From Candidatus Competibacter phosphatis (lineage in GTDB: Bacteria > Pseudomonadota > Gammaproteobacteria > Competibacterales > Competibacteraceae), in NCBI RefSeq assembly GCF_012939995.1, contig NZ_SPMZ01000013.1:1-48644 (forward strand): DNA of 48,644 nt, in the 5' to 3' direction. The stretch's first letter is position 1. Each line of letters opens with the position of its first letter. A model generated the notes under the pieces. It made no database searches and was not told the origin of the DNA. It saw only the letters and a program-made list of their open reading frames with translations. This document shows, piece after piece, positions 34,829-43,366 of this stretch. Both the position numbers and the translations under genes were made by a program.

Positions 34829-37339
34829 TTACGCCATCGGCATTTCCGGCAGCGCCTGTAGCTTCCAGATCTCGGCGTTGTATTCCTGCATGGTGCGGTC
34901 AGTGGAGAATTTGCCGCTGAACGCGGTGTTGAGAATGCTCATCCGCGCCCACTTTTCCTGATCCTGGTACGCCAGCGAGGCCTGCTGCTGGGCCTCGATG
35001 AAGCTGCGCAGGTCGGCGATGGTCAGCCACGGATCGTGCGGGCTGGTCAGCGAGTGCAGGATCGGGTCGAAGATGCCCTTTTCGAACTGGTTGAAGTGGC
35101 CGCTTTCCAGCAGGTGCATGATCCGGGCAATGTCGGCATCGGCGTTGATGATGGCGACCGGGTTGTAGTCCCGCCGCCGTTCTTCCACTTGCCGCGCCGT
35201 CAGGCCGAACAGGAAGAAATTCTCGTCGCCGACTTCCTCGCGGATTTCGATGTTGGCGCCGTCCAGGGTGCCGATGGTCACGGCGCCGTTCATCATGAAC
35301 TTCATGTTGCCGGTGCCCGACGCTTCCTTGCCGGCGGTGGAAATCTGCTCGGACAGATCGGTGCCGGGGCAGATGATCTCCATCGCGGTGACCCGATAGT
35401 TGGGCAGGAAAGCCAGCTTCAGCTTGTCGCCGACCTCGGGGTCGTTGTTGATGACCTTGGCGATGTTGTTGGTCAGCTTGATGATCTGCTTGGCCATGTA
35501 GTAGCCGGGCGCCGCCTTGCCGCCGATCAGTACGCAGCGCGGAGTCCAGTTGGCGGTATCGCCGCGCTTGATGCGGTCGTACAGGTGGATGACGTGCAGC
35601 AGGTTCAGCAACTGGCGCTTGTACTCGTGCATGCGCTTGACCTGCACGTCGAACATGGCCTTGGGGTTGAAGACCACGCCACAGTCGGCTTCGATCAAGC
35701 TGGCCAGACGGACCTTGTTATCCTGCTTGATTTCCCGCCAGCGCGCCCGGAATTTGGGGTCGTCGGCATGCGGCGCCAGTTTGCGCAACTCGTCCAGCTT
35801 GGTGATCCAGCCGGGGCCGATGGCTTCGGTGATCAGCGCGCTCATGCCGGGGTTGCAACTGGCCATCCAGCGCCGCTGGGTGACCCCGTTGGTCTTGTTG
35901 TTGAACTTCTCCGGCCACAATTCGTAGAAGTCGCGGAACAGCCCTTGCTGGAGCAGCTCCGAATGCAGCGCGGCCACGCCGTTGACCGAGATGCTGCCGA
36001 CGATGGCCAGATAGGCCATGCGGACTTGCTGTTCGTAGCCTTCCTCGATCAGCGACATCCGGCCCTGACGGTCGATGTCGCCGGGCCAGTGGCTGGCAAC
36101 TTCGGCCAGGAAGCGGGCGTTGATTTCGTAAATGATGTCCAGCAGCCGGGGTAGCAGTTGCCGGAACAGCCGCACCGGCCAGCGCTCCAGCGCTTCGGGC
36201 AGCAGGGTGTGGTTGGTGTAGGCCATGACCTTGCTGGTGATGCTCCAGGCTGCGTCCCAGCCCAGATCGTGCTCGTCCATCAGCAGGCGCATCAGCTCCG
36301 CCACCGCGATGGTGGGGTGGGTGTCATTGAGCTGGAAACAGTTCTTCGCGGCGAACTGGCTGAAATCCTCGCCATGGACCCGTACCCATTGCCGAATCAC
36401 GTCCTGCAGGCTGGCGGAGGCCAGGAAATACTGCTGGCGCAGCCGCAACTCCTTGCCGCTCTCGGTGGCGTCGTTGGGGTAGAGCACCATGGTGATGTTT
36501 TCCGCCAGGTTCTTGGCGCCCACGGCGTCGGTGTAACTGCCGGCGTTGAAATCTTCCAGATCGAATTCGTCGGTGGCGGCCGAGGACCACAGTCGCAGGG
36601 TGTTGACCGTACCGTTCTGGTAGCCTGGAATCGGGAAATCGTAGGGTACGGCCAGCACGTCGTGGGTATCCAGCCAGCGCCAGCCCATGTCGCCGTTGGC
36701 TTTCATGAAGCCTTCGGTGCGACCGCCGAACTTGATTCGCTGCGTATACTCGGGCCGCTCCAGATCCCATAGAGTGCCGCTGCGCAGCCAATGATCGGGT
36801 TCCTCGACCTGATAGCCGTTTTCGATGCGCTGGCGGAACATGCCGTAGGCGTAGCGGAGGCCGTAGCCGATCACCGGCAGCCGCAAGGTGGCGCAGCTAT
36901 CCATGAAGCAGGCCGCCAGTCGTCCCAGGCCGCCGTTGCCCAGCCCGGCGTCGTTCTCACACTCGGCCAGTTCCTCCAGGGTCAGGCCCATGTCGTACAG
37001 CGCCTTGTTGACCGGTTCAGAGACGCCCAGATTGAGCATGGCGTTGCCCAGGGCCCGACCCATCAGGAATTCCAGGGACAGGTAATACGCCCGGCGCACG
37101 CCACCGTCCGCCTCGTAGGCATAGCGGGTGTTCTTCCAGCGCTCCCACAGCCGGTCGCGCAGGGTGAGCACCAGGGCTTCGTACATGTAGTAGGTGTATT
37201 TGGTATGCCGGTCGCGGCCCAGGGTGTGGCTGAAGTAGTGTCGGAAGTCGGCGGCGATGCTTTTGGCATCCATGCCCAAAGGCGGCAGTTCCGTCAGCCA
37301 GGATGCTGGCGTGCTTCTTTCTACGGTTTGGATCGTCAT
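34829..37339 (-). CDS. glgP: Glycogen phosphorylase
   Basis: 836 residues from ATG 37339 (MTIQTVERSTPASWLTELPP). The frame is open further upstream but that part is not phosphorylase-like. PLP enzyme releasing glucose-1-phosphate from glycogen. Landmarks: YYLSLEFLMGRALGNAMLNL, AGLGNGGLGRLAACFMDSCA, KNCFQLNDTHPTIAVAELMR, KTNGVTQRRWM, VFNPKAMFDVQVKRMHEYKR and the PLP lysine region EASGTGNMKFMMNGAVTIGT. No neighbouring glg synthesis genes, so glycogen breakdown is encoded here as a single unit. Confidence 0.97.
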   Translation of the reverse strand: MTIQTVERSTPASWLTELPPLGMDAKSIAADFRHYFSHTLGRDRHTKYTYYMYEALVLTLRDRLWERWKNTRYAYEADGGVRRAYYLSLEFLMGRALGNAMLNLGVSEPVNKALYDMGLTLEELAECENDAGLGNGGLGRLAACFMDSCATLRLPVIGYGLRYAYGMFRQRIENGYQVEEPDHWLRSGTLWDLERPEYTQRIKFGGRTEGFMKANGDMGWRWLDTHDVLAVPYDFPIPGYQNGTVNTLRLWSSAATDEFDLEDFNAGSYTDAVGAKNLAENITMVLYPNDATESGKELRLRQQYFLASASLQDVIRQWVRVHGEDFSQFAAKNCFQLNDTHPTIAVAELMRLLMDEHDLGWDAAWSITSKVMAYTNHTLLPEALERWPVRLFRQLLPRLLDIIYEINARFLAEVASHWPGDIDRQGRMSLIEEGYEQQVRMAYLAIVGSISVNGVAALHSELLQQGLFRDFYELWPEKFNNKTNGVTQRRWMASCNPGMSALITEAIGPGWITKLDELRKLAPHADDPKFRARWREIKQDNKVRLASLIEADCGVVFNPKAMFDVQVKRMHEYKRQLLNLLHVIHLYDRIKRGDTANWTPRCVLIGGKAAPGYYMAKQIIKLTNNIAKVINNDPEVGDKLKLAFLPNYRVTAMEIICPGTDLSEQISTAGKEASGTGNMKFMMNGAVTIGTLDGANIEIREEVGDENFFLFGLTARQVEERRRDYNPVAIINADADIARIMHLLESGHFNQFEKGIFDPILHSLTSPHDPWLTIADLRSFIEAQQQASLAYQDQEKWARMSILNTAFSGKFSTDRTMQEYNAEIWKLQALPEMPMA

Positions 37340-37685
37340 GGCGGTAAAGTCCGTTGCATGTGCTGGTGAGATGGAAAGCACCCGGCGCCGGGCCGGATGG
37401 CGTCGAGATGCTTGAGTGGTTTTACTGACGGCAACTCGTGGCTTGCGGTCAGGGCTTCGCTGAACATCATAGAAACGATAGTCGGGCGATTGCCAATTGC
37501 AAGGCATTATCGATGCCGTCGGGGGGGAACATGGGAGGCGCTGGATTTCCGGCCATGGGCAGGCGCGGGCACGGCGGAGGATAGAGGAAATTACGGGTAC
37601 AATCGACGGCGGGCTGGCGGGATGGTCTTCCAGGTGGACCGATCAATCGGGTCGGGGCAAACGGAGGAACCGACAGGGCGGGGCG
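37340..37685. other. Upstream region of glgP, about 346 bp
   Basis: No supported gene; a plus-strand open frame across it has no recognisable domain. It carries the glgP leader and candidate promoter and the 3' flank of the small gene at 37686. Confidence 0.55.
37466..37496 (-). promoter_or_regulatory. Candidate sigma-70 promoter for glgP
   Basis: On the minus strand TTGGCA (37496-37491) is followed after 19 bp by TATGAT (37471-37466), about 127 bases before the glgP ATG. The -10 matches five of six positions; spacing is long. Tentative. Confidence 0.3.
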
Positions 37686-38003
37686 CTACTCAAGGCAGTG
37701 GGCGGCCTGTTCGCGGGTGTAGAACAGTCCGAAACGGATGAAACCGGCGACGACACTGGATTTGATGGCGACAATGTGGCCGCAAGGGTTGCGGGCCAAT
37801 ACCAGATGGTCGGGTAGGCCATCCAGGGCGTGGAAGGGGGCTGGAGTGCCGTCGGCCCAGCAGGAACAGTAGACCGCGCCGGTTTCCCGATCCAGGAAGC
37901 CAGGGGTGAAACCGTAGTGCCGGTTGGCCGAACTGATACCGCCGGTGCCCGCGAATGATTGGTTTTCGGCTTCCAAGGTTTGCAAAGTCAGCATCTGTGC
38001 CAT
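37686..38003 (-). CDS. Small hypothetical protein
   Basis: 105 residues from ATG 38003, preferred because GAGGG lies ~9 bases upstream; ATG 38009 and TTG 38027 are in frame above it. Sequence: QSFAGTGGISSANRHYGFTP, GFLDRETGAVYCSCWADGTP, APFHALDGLPDHLVLA, then KSSVVAGFIRFGLFYTREQA. The TG.VY.S..ADG.PAP.H.LDGLPD pattern looks conserved and I believe related short proteins occur in other proteobacteria, but no function is known to me. No signal peptide. Preceded by a well-structured promoter region. Confidence 0.6.
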   Translation of the reverse strand: MAQMLTLQTLEAENQSFAGTGGISSANRHYGFTPGFLDRETGAVYCSCWADGTPAPFHALDGLPDHLVLARNPCGHIVAIKSSVVAGFIRFGLFYTREQAAHCLE

Positions 38004-38033
38004 GATCATGCCCTCGCGCCTTGACAATGAGGT

Positions 38034-38120
38034 CAGCCTAAAATCGTTCGGTGCGAACGATGGGTGTCAAAAAAAACAACAATTTGACATTATGAGACAC
38101 CTTGTTGCGATTTTAGTCTA
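38034..38120. promoter_or_regulatory. Near-symmetrical divergent promoter region with palindromic operator
   Basis: Two TTGACA boxes point outward (minus 38070-38065; plus 38084-38089). Each is followed after 19 bp by GATTTTAG, giving AGCCTAAAATCG on the left and CGATTTTAGTCT on the right. Between the left -35 and -10 lies a perfect palindrome TCGTTCG-GTG-CGAACGA (38044-38060), in position for a repressor operator. GGTGTC/GACACC arms add further symmetry. Drives the small gene leftwards and possibly the glycosyltransferase rightwards. Confidence 0.45.
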
Positions 38121-38165
38121 GAAGTTTTTTTTCGATACAAACAACCTGAATTGCAAGCTTATCGT

Positions 38166-38184
38166 CGCCGATTTGTCATCGGCG
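38166..38184 (+). promoter_or_regulatory. Leader hairpin upstream of the glycosyltransferase
   Basis: CGCCGAT-TTGTC-ATCGGCG: perfect 7-bp stem, 5-nt loop, 42 bases before the GTG start. No U-run follows. Could be a leader structure or a regulator site; no assignment. Confidence 0.4.
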
Positions 38185-38226
38185 CGTCATCACAGCGCTT
38201 TCGCATTGATCTAGAGGACGTTTTGC

Positions 38227-39318
38227 GTGATTGAGGCTTCCCATCTTTACGTCGCCCTTTCCGGTCATGGGTTCGGGCACTTGGCGCAAACGGCGCCGGT
38301 GCTGAACGCGCTTCGCCAGCGTCATCCGGCGATTCGCCTGACCGTGCAGAGCCTGCTGCCGGAACCGGTCTTGCGCGGGCGGATCGCGGGCGAATTCACG
38401 GTCGTGGCCGGCGCGGCCGATTTCGGCATGGTGATGGTGGATGCGCTGGACGTGAAGCTGGCCGATAGTCTGGCTGCCTATCGGGCTTTTCATGGTGAAT
38501 GGGAGGCGCGGCTGGATTGGCAGGAAAGCATGCTGCGGCGGGCGGCGCCGGATCTGCTATTGGCCGATATTCCCTATCTGAGTCTGGCGGCGGCGGCTCG
38601 CTTGGCGATTCCGGCGCTGGCGCTGTGTTCGCTGAACTGGGCGGATATCCTGCAAGGTTACGGTGCCGATGCTCCCGATCTGGCGGCGCTGCGCGCGCCG
38701 ATGCTGACGGCCTACAATAGTGCCATGGTTTTTCTCCAGCCGGCGCCCAGCATGCCGATGCCGGATTTACGCAATGCCCGGTCCATCGGCCCCATCGCCG
38801 ACTTGGGCCGGGACCGGCGACTGGAGATCGATCGCCGGCTCGGTTTGCACGGCGACGAAACGCTGGTGCTGATGGGCCTGGGAGGCGTGAACCTGCGCCC
38901 GCCGTTGGAAGCATGGCCGGCGCTGGCGGACGTGTGCTGGTTGATCCCGCCGGATTGGGGCCAGGTGGATCGACCGGATGTGCGAAGCTGGATGGTTCTG
39001 ACCGATGATTGCTCGATGGTGGACCTGATCCGTTCCTGCGACGTGTTGTTCACCAAGCCCGGCTACGGCGCTTTCGCCGAGGCGGTGTGCAACGCGACCC
39101 GAGTGCTCTACGTCGGGCGCGACGACTGGCCGGAAGAACCGTGGCTGAGTCGCTGGCTGACGGAGCATGGGAATGCGCTCAAGATCGATCGCCGGCAACT
39201 GGCGGCCGGCGACTTGGCTGAACCTTTGCGGGTGCTGCTGGCGCAACCGGCCAAACCGCCGGTGGCGCCGTCCGGCACGATCGAGGCCGCCGCTTGGCTG
39301 GAGCGAGCGCTTCTATGA
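38227..39318 (+). CDS. GT-B-fold glycosyltransferase-like protein
   Basis: 363 residues from GTG 38227 (GAGG upstream). The N-terminus LYVALSGHGFGHLAQTAPVL and the C-terminal SCDVLFTKPGYGAFAEAVCN segment resemble the acceptor and nucleotide-sugar halves of MurG/GT28-like enzymes; ETLVLMGLGGVNLRPPLEAW sits at the usual inter-domain position. No signal peptide or TM segment. Acceptor and donor unknown. It overlaps the convergent sirtuin gene by 6 bp. Confidence 0.7.
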   Translation: MIEASHLYVALSGHGFGHLAQTAPVLNALRQRHPAIRLTVQSLLPEPVLRGRIAGEFTVVAGAADFGMVMVDALDVKLADSLAAYRAFHGEWEARLDWQESMLRRAAPDLLLADIPYLSLAAAARLAIPALALCSLNWADILQGYGADAPDLAALRAPMLTAYNSAMVFLQPAPSMPMPDLRNARSIGPIADLGRDRRLEIDRRLGLHGDETLVLMGLGGVNLRPPLEAWPALADVCWLIPPDWGQVDRPDVRSWMVLTDDCSMVDLIRSCDVLFTKPGYGAFAEAVCNATRVLYVGRDDWPEEPWLSRWLTEHGNALKIDRRQLAAGDLAEPLRVLLAQPAKPPVAPSGTIEAAAWLERALL

Positions 39319-40089
39319 ATTCGGTGCCTGATAAGCCTGGTGGATGGCGCGCATGCTGGCCGCCGCGCCCGAGGTCAGTTTGTAGTCCACGAAGCGAGTG
39401 ACGTTGGTGTCGCTGGGGTTGATCTCCACTGTGGGGATACTCGCCTGACTGGCTTGCACCAAGGGACCGGCGATGTAGGGAAAGACGCTGGTGGTGCCGA
39501 TGCTGAACACCAGATCGAAGCCTTCATCCAGTTCCCGGTAGAGATGTTGGATGGCGTGTGATGGCAGCGTTTCGCCGAACAGCACCACTCGCGGTCGCAC
39601 CAACGCGTGGCAGCGCGGGCAAGCCGGAGGAATGTCCAGTTGGCTGTAGTCGGCAACCGTGGCGGAATAGTCGCAACGGGTGCAGTACAGGTCGTGGACA
39701 TCGCCGTGCATTTCGATGAGATTGCGGCTACCGGCGTCGCGATGGAAGCCATCGATGTTCTGGGTCAGCACGCAGACCTCGAACTGATCCTGCAATTTGG
39801 CGATGATGGCGTGCGCATCGTTGAAGTGCGCGCCCCGGCAGGCATTTTCGATCTGGTGCAGGTACTTCCAGGTAATGTGCGGGGCGGCTTCGAGCATCGA
39901 CCCGGACAGAGCGGTTTCGATCGAGAAGTTTTCCTCGGTCAATTCGTTATTGTACAGCCCGCCGATGCCGCGATAGGTCGGCAGACCGGAATCGGCGGAG
40001 ATGCCCGCGCCGGTGATGAACAGGAGCCGGCGGGCTCGGCGCATTTCCGCGACGATGCGGGCGACAGTGGTGGAATCTGGATCGTTCAT
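39313..40089 (-). CDS. Sir2-family NAD-dependent protein deacylase
   Basis: 258 residues. NAD-binding FITGAGISADSGLPTYRG, TQNIDGFHRDAG, catalytic His in LIEMHGDVHDLYC, zinc cysteines CTRC and CPRC, then RPRVVLFGETLP and SIGTTSVFPYIAG. The usual IPDFR reads LPTYR here. Removes acyl groups from lysines using NAD; CobB would be the E. coli counterpart, but subclass cannot be fixed. Divergent from the GT4 gene (33 bp) and convergent with the GT-B gene. Confidence 0.92.
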   Translation of the reverse strand: MNDPDSTTVARIVAEMRRARRLLFITGAGISADSGLPTYRGIGGLYNNELTEENFSIETALSGSMLEAAPHITWKYLHQIENACRGAHFNDAHAIIAKLQDQFEVCVLTQNIDGFHRDAGSRNLIEMHGDVHDLYCTRCDYSATVADYSQLDIPPACPRCHALVRPRVVLFGETLPSHAIQHLYRELDEGFDLVFSIGTTSVFPYIAGPLVQASQASIPTVEINPSDTNVTRFVDYKLTSGAAASMRAIHQAYQAPNS

Positions 40090-40122
40090 GGCGCGGCCTC
40101 GCTGGGACGGGTTGGGGAACCA

Positions 40123-41289
40123 ATGAAAATTCTAATGCTTTCCGATGTGTATTTTCCGCGCGTGAACGGCGTATCCACATCCATTCAGACCTTTCGGCGC
40201 GAATTGGGGCGTTTGGGGCATGAGGTCTGGGTGGTGGCGCCGGAATACGGTTTGCCCACCGCAGAGGAGGAGGGTGTCAATCGGGTGCCATCCCGCCAAG
40301 TATTGTTCGATCCAGAGGATCGGATGATGCGGTCGGGGCCGCTCGGCCGACGGTTGCGGGCACTGAACGGCCGAGGCTTCGATCTGGTTCACGTCCAGAC
40401 TCCGTTTGTCGCTCACTACGCCGGCCTCCGGCTGGCGCGGCACTGGGGCGTGCCCTGCGTCGAAACCTATCACACCTTTTTCGAAGAGTATCTGTTTCAT
40501 TATCTACCGGTGCTGCCGAAGAGCGCTTGGCGGGCGGTCGCCCGGCTGTTCTCGCGCCGCCAGTGCAATCGTCTGAATGGACTAGTGGTGCCCTCGCGGG
40601 CGATGCGCGAAGTGCTGGAACGCTATGGGGTGCGGACGACCATGCGGGTGATCCCGACCGGCATGCCGCTGGATGCCTTTCAGGAAGGCGACAGAGAGGC
40701 TTTTCGCGTTCGGCACGGCATCGCGGTCGATCAGCCGACCTTGGTATTCGTGGGCCGGGTGGCGTTCGAGAAGAATATCGAATTCCTGCTGGAGGTGGTC
40801 CGGGCGCTCAAGCAGACCAGCCATCCCGATATCGTATTGATCGTCGCCGGGGAAGGGCCGGCCGAAGGGCGCTTGCATCGTTTGGCGGGCGAACTTGGCG
40901 TGCGGGACAACCTGCGGTTCGTGGGTTATCTGGCGCGCGGGACCGATCTGGCGAGCTGCTATCAGGCCGGTGAGGCGTTCGTGTTCGCCTCGCGCACCGA
41001 AACGCAAGGCTTGGTCTTGCTGGAGGCCATGAGTCTGGGGGTGCCGGTGGTGTCCACCGCCGTCATGGGTACCCGCGACATCCTGGCGGCGGGCAAGGGC
41101 GCGTTGGTGGCGGAGGAGGAAGTCAGCGATTTCGCCGCTCAGGTCCGCCGCGTGCTGGACGATGCCGCATTGCGTCGGTGGCTGAGCCAAGAGGCGCGGG
41201 AGTACGCCCGGCATTGGACGGCGGAAGGGCCGGCCCAGGCGTTGTTGGCGTTTTACGAGCAGATTCGGGCTGGCCGGGACGCGGTTTGA
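40123..41289 (+). CDS. GT4-family glycosyltransferase
   Basis: 388 residues from ATG 40123 (MKILMLSDVYFPRVNGVSTS), the natural start of this group; GGGGA lies upstream. GT-B fold with N-terminal HVQTPFVAHYAG and YHTFFEEYLFHY, donor site FVGRVAFEKNIEFLLEVV and the E-x7-E motif in ASRTETQGLVLLEAM. Related enzymes make glycolipids (alpha-monoglucosyldiacylglycerol synthase type) or mannosylated lipids. The acceptor here is unknown. Confidence 0.88.
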   Translation: MKILMLSDVYFPRVNGVSTSIQTFRRELGRLGHEVWVVAPEYGLPTAEEEGVNRVPSRQVLFDPEDRMMRSGPLGRRLRALNGRGFDLVHVQTPFVAHYAGLRLARHWGVPCVETYHTFFEEYLFHYLPVLPKSAWRAVARLFSRRQCNRLNGLVVPSRAMREVLERYGVRTTMRVIPTGMPLDAFQEGDREAFRVRHGIAVDQPTLVFVGRVAFEKNIEFLLEVVRALKQTSHPDIVLIVAGEGPAEGRLHRLAGELGVRDNLRFVGYLARGTDLASCYQAGEAFVFASRTETQGLVLLEAMSLGVPVVSTAVMGTRDILAAGKGALVAEEEVSDFAAQVRRVLDDAALRRWLSQEAREYARHWTAEGPAQALLAFYEQIRAGRDAV

Positions 41290-41350
41290 TGGCCGGGTTG
41301 GCGATTCGAACGCGCTCCCCGCTGGAACATCGGGGGGCCGGCCCGATGGA

Positions 41351-42115
41351 TCAGCCGTTCAGCAGGCCGTAAAGCGTTTCGAACTCGCGGCTGAGCTTGT
41401 GCTTGGGATCGAGATGGATCATTGGTCGGGCCTGAGCGTGCGACTCGCGAATCTTGATCGAGGCCGACAGGAAGGCGTCCAGCACGGGCAACCCCTCGCC
41501 GCGCAGTTCCTCGACCAATCGTACCGGCAGGTTGGCGCGAGCCTGATAGTGGTTGACCACGATGCCTTCCACCCGCAGCGCGCGATTGTGGTCGGCCTGA
41601 ATTTCACGGACGCTGTCCATCAGAGTGTACAGGGCGCGGCGGGAGAAATCGTCGCAATCAAAGGGAATCAGGCAGGTATCGGCGGCGATCAGCGCCGATC
41701 GGGTGTAGAAGTTCAGCGCTGGCGGGGTATCGATGAAAATATCGTCGAATTCCTTGAGGGTGTCCAGCGCCTCGCGCAGCTTATACATCTTGTAGCGGGA
41801 TTCCAGCTTGAGTTGCAGTTCTTCCAGCCGGGGATCGGACGGCAGCACGCTCAGCTTGGGAAAAGGCGTCGACGCGACGTAGGCGTCTGGTTTGTCGGGA
41901 AAAAGCTTGTAGGCCAGGATGTCGTCGAAGAAGTGGGCGAGGGTTTTTTTCTGCTCGTCCAGCGCGTTACCCAGCAGATAGCGAGAGGCGTTGGCCTGCG
42001 GGTCCAGATCCACCAGCAGGGTGCGTCGCCCGCGCGCCGCGCTGATGGCGGCCAGGTTGCAAGCGATGGTGGATTTACCCACTCCCCCTTTCTGATTGAA
42101 GACGACTCGGCGCAT
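41351..42115 (-). CDS. ParA-family ATPase, orphan
   Basis: 254 residues from ATG 42115 (MRRVVFNQKGGVGKSTIACN); ATG/TTG codons further upstream would add a tail not seen in the family. Deviant Walker A KGGVGKST, VDLDPQANASRYLL, FIDTPPALNFYTRSAL and DDFSRRALYTLMD. ParA ATPases position DNA or protein cargo on the nucleoid. No parB or centromere-like repeats are nearby, so it is not a standard chromosome partition locus; a cargo-positioning (MinD/ParA-like) role is more likely. Two unknown genes follow on the other strand. Confidence 0.88.
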   Translation of the reverse strand: MRRVVFNQKGGVGKSTIACNLAAISAARGRRTLLVDLDPQANASRYLLGNALDEQKKTLAHFFDDILAYKLFPDKPDAYVASTPFPKLSVLPSDPRLEELQLKLESRYKMYKLREALDTLKEFDDIFIDTPPALNFYTRSALIAADTCLIPFDCDDFSRRALYTLMDSVREIQADHNRALRVEGIVVNHYQARANLPVRLVEELRGEGLPVLDAFLSASIKIRESHAQARPMIHLDPKHKLSREFETLYGLLNG

Positions 42116-42331
42116 GGCGGTTTTCCGTGGTTTTACTGTGGTTTCAGGCAAGTGTAGTCAAGCCGCGCGGAGGCGTCGAGAGGATGGAATGGTTGGAGTG
42201 GTTTCCAGCGATCGCCGCAACGGTCGCCGGGCTAAATTTTTCGAGGTCGAATATGGTATTTGTGCAGCGCAACAATTATTGCTATAGTGGAATCGCCCGA
42301 TGTCAAGGGGTTTCGCCAAGCAGAAATAATC

Positions 42332-42806
42332 ATGAATACCGTAGATGATCCAACGCTTGCGCTTCTCAGTCGTTTTGTGGGGGATACTCACGATCTGCAA
42401 CTATCCGATGCGGAATTTCTACTGCAACAGGTTGCGGCCATCGAGCACTATACCAAGCAGTTTCCCGCCGAAGAGCGTCAGGCGCGAGCGCTGGAATGGA
42501 TAGAAACCTACGCCTTGCAATATCGCCGGCAGTGGCGGAGACAGGCCGTGATCGATGCCCTGGCTCAGATGCGATGTGCCGATTGTCCGTTGACTGGGGG
42601 GCGACGAGTCGTCGCCATGCGCCATTCACGCCCGCTGGCTGACTCTATTGCGGCGCTACGCCGACGAGGAGCTTTCCTCGCATGATTACGTGGAAGCGGT
42701 GCTGAATCTGCTCCGTGCCTACAAACATCAACTGAGAGTGAGCGAAATCCACCAACGGTCGCAGTTGCAGCGAGCGGCCCGGTGTCCGATCTCGGCTAAC
42801 GGGTAG
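42332..42806 (+). CDS. Hypothetical protein with Cys/His cluster (one-base frameshift)
   Basis: Reads through to 42685 in the raw frame. Deleting one G from the G6 run 42598-42603 restores MRCADCPLTGGDESSPCAIH, then ARWLTLLRRYADEELSSHDY and a 157-residue protein ending at TAG 42806. A C-x2-C...C-x2-H set (CADC, PCAIH) could bind zinc or another metal. The rest is predicted helical and Gln/Arg-rich. The restored ~65 C-terminal residues keep a plausible coding pattern, which supports the correction. I do not recognise the family. It ends 7 bp before the lipoprotein gene. Confidence 0.6.
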
Positions 42807-42813
42807 CGCAGCC

Positions 42814-43341
42814 ATGTGGGCGGGTTTCTGGGTGGCTGGATGGGTGCTGGTGGTTTCGTTACTGCTGACCGCCTGCCAGGCGCTGGACTATGAAGGCCAG
42901 GCTCCCGCCTATCGCATTCCAACCGGAACCGTGCTCGAACTGCATCGGGATCTGATCGTTCCGCCGGGTCAGGCGGGTGTCAACATTCAGGGCACGGCCA
43001 TCGGCGATCGGTATCGCTACGACGCCGTCTGCCGATTGGAGGTGTTAACCGTTGACGATTCGCCGCATCCCGTGCGAACCGACCATTTCACGGTGGAGCG
43101 GGTCGGTCGCGAGTGGGAAATCTTTTCCAGCCGGGCTTCTGGCCTGCGTTACGTCGCCCTGTTCGAACGGGATGGTCCTCACCTGCTGTTGTTCACCACC
43201 TTTCTATATCTGCGTTCGGAACGGCAGCCGGATGTGTTCCGGCTGGCCTGCGGGCACTTGCAGAACAGCGATCAGAACCCGCGTCATCTGACCGTGGCGG
43301 AAATCCGCGCCACGCTGGCGCCGGTCATGACCTTGCAATAG
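42814..43341 (+). CDS. Putative lipoprotein, unknown function
   Basis: 175 residues. N-terminal TM segment WVAGWVLVVSLLLTAC ends in a lipobox (LTAC), so the mature protein would be lipid-anchored from Cys21. The body is beta-rich: GTVLELHRDLIVPPGQAGVN, YDAVCRLEVLTVDDSPHPVR, RVGREWEIFSSRASGLRYVA, LLLFTTFLYLRSERQPDVFR. No known domain. Immediately downstream of the Cys/His gene (7 bp), so they are probably one transcript; convergent with mgtE. Confidence 0.7.
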   Translation: MWAGFWVAGWVLVVSLLLTACQALDYEGQAPAYRIPTGTVLELHRDLIVPPGQAGVNIQGTAIGDRYRYDAVCRLEVLTVDDSPHPVRTDHFTVERVGREWEIFSSRASGLRYVALFERDGPHLLLFTTFLYLRSERQPDVFRLACGHLQNSDQNPRHLTVAEIRATLAPVMTLQ

Positions 43342-43366
43342 GGCTGCTCCAACGATCCGGCGCGAG

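Noticed and set aside
37340..37507. N-terminal extension of glycogen phosphorylase
   Set aside because: Upstream residues do not match the family; ATG 37339 gives the expected N-terminus.
37397..37741. Plus-strand ORF upstream of glgP
   Set aside because: Overlaps the promoter region and the opposite-strand small gene; no recognisable protein pattern.
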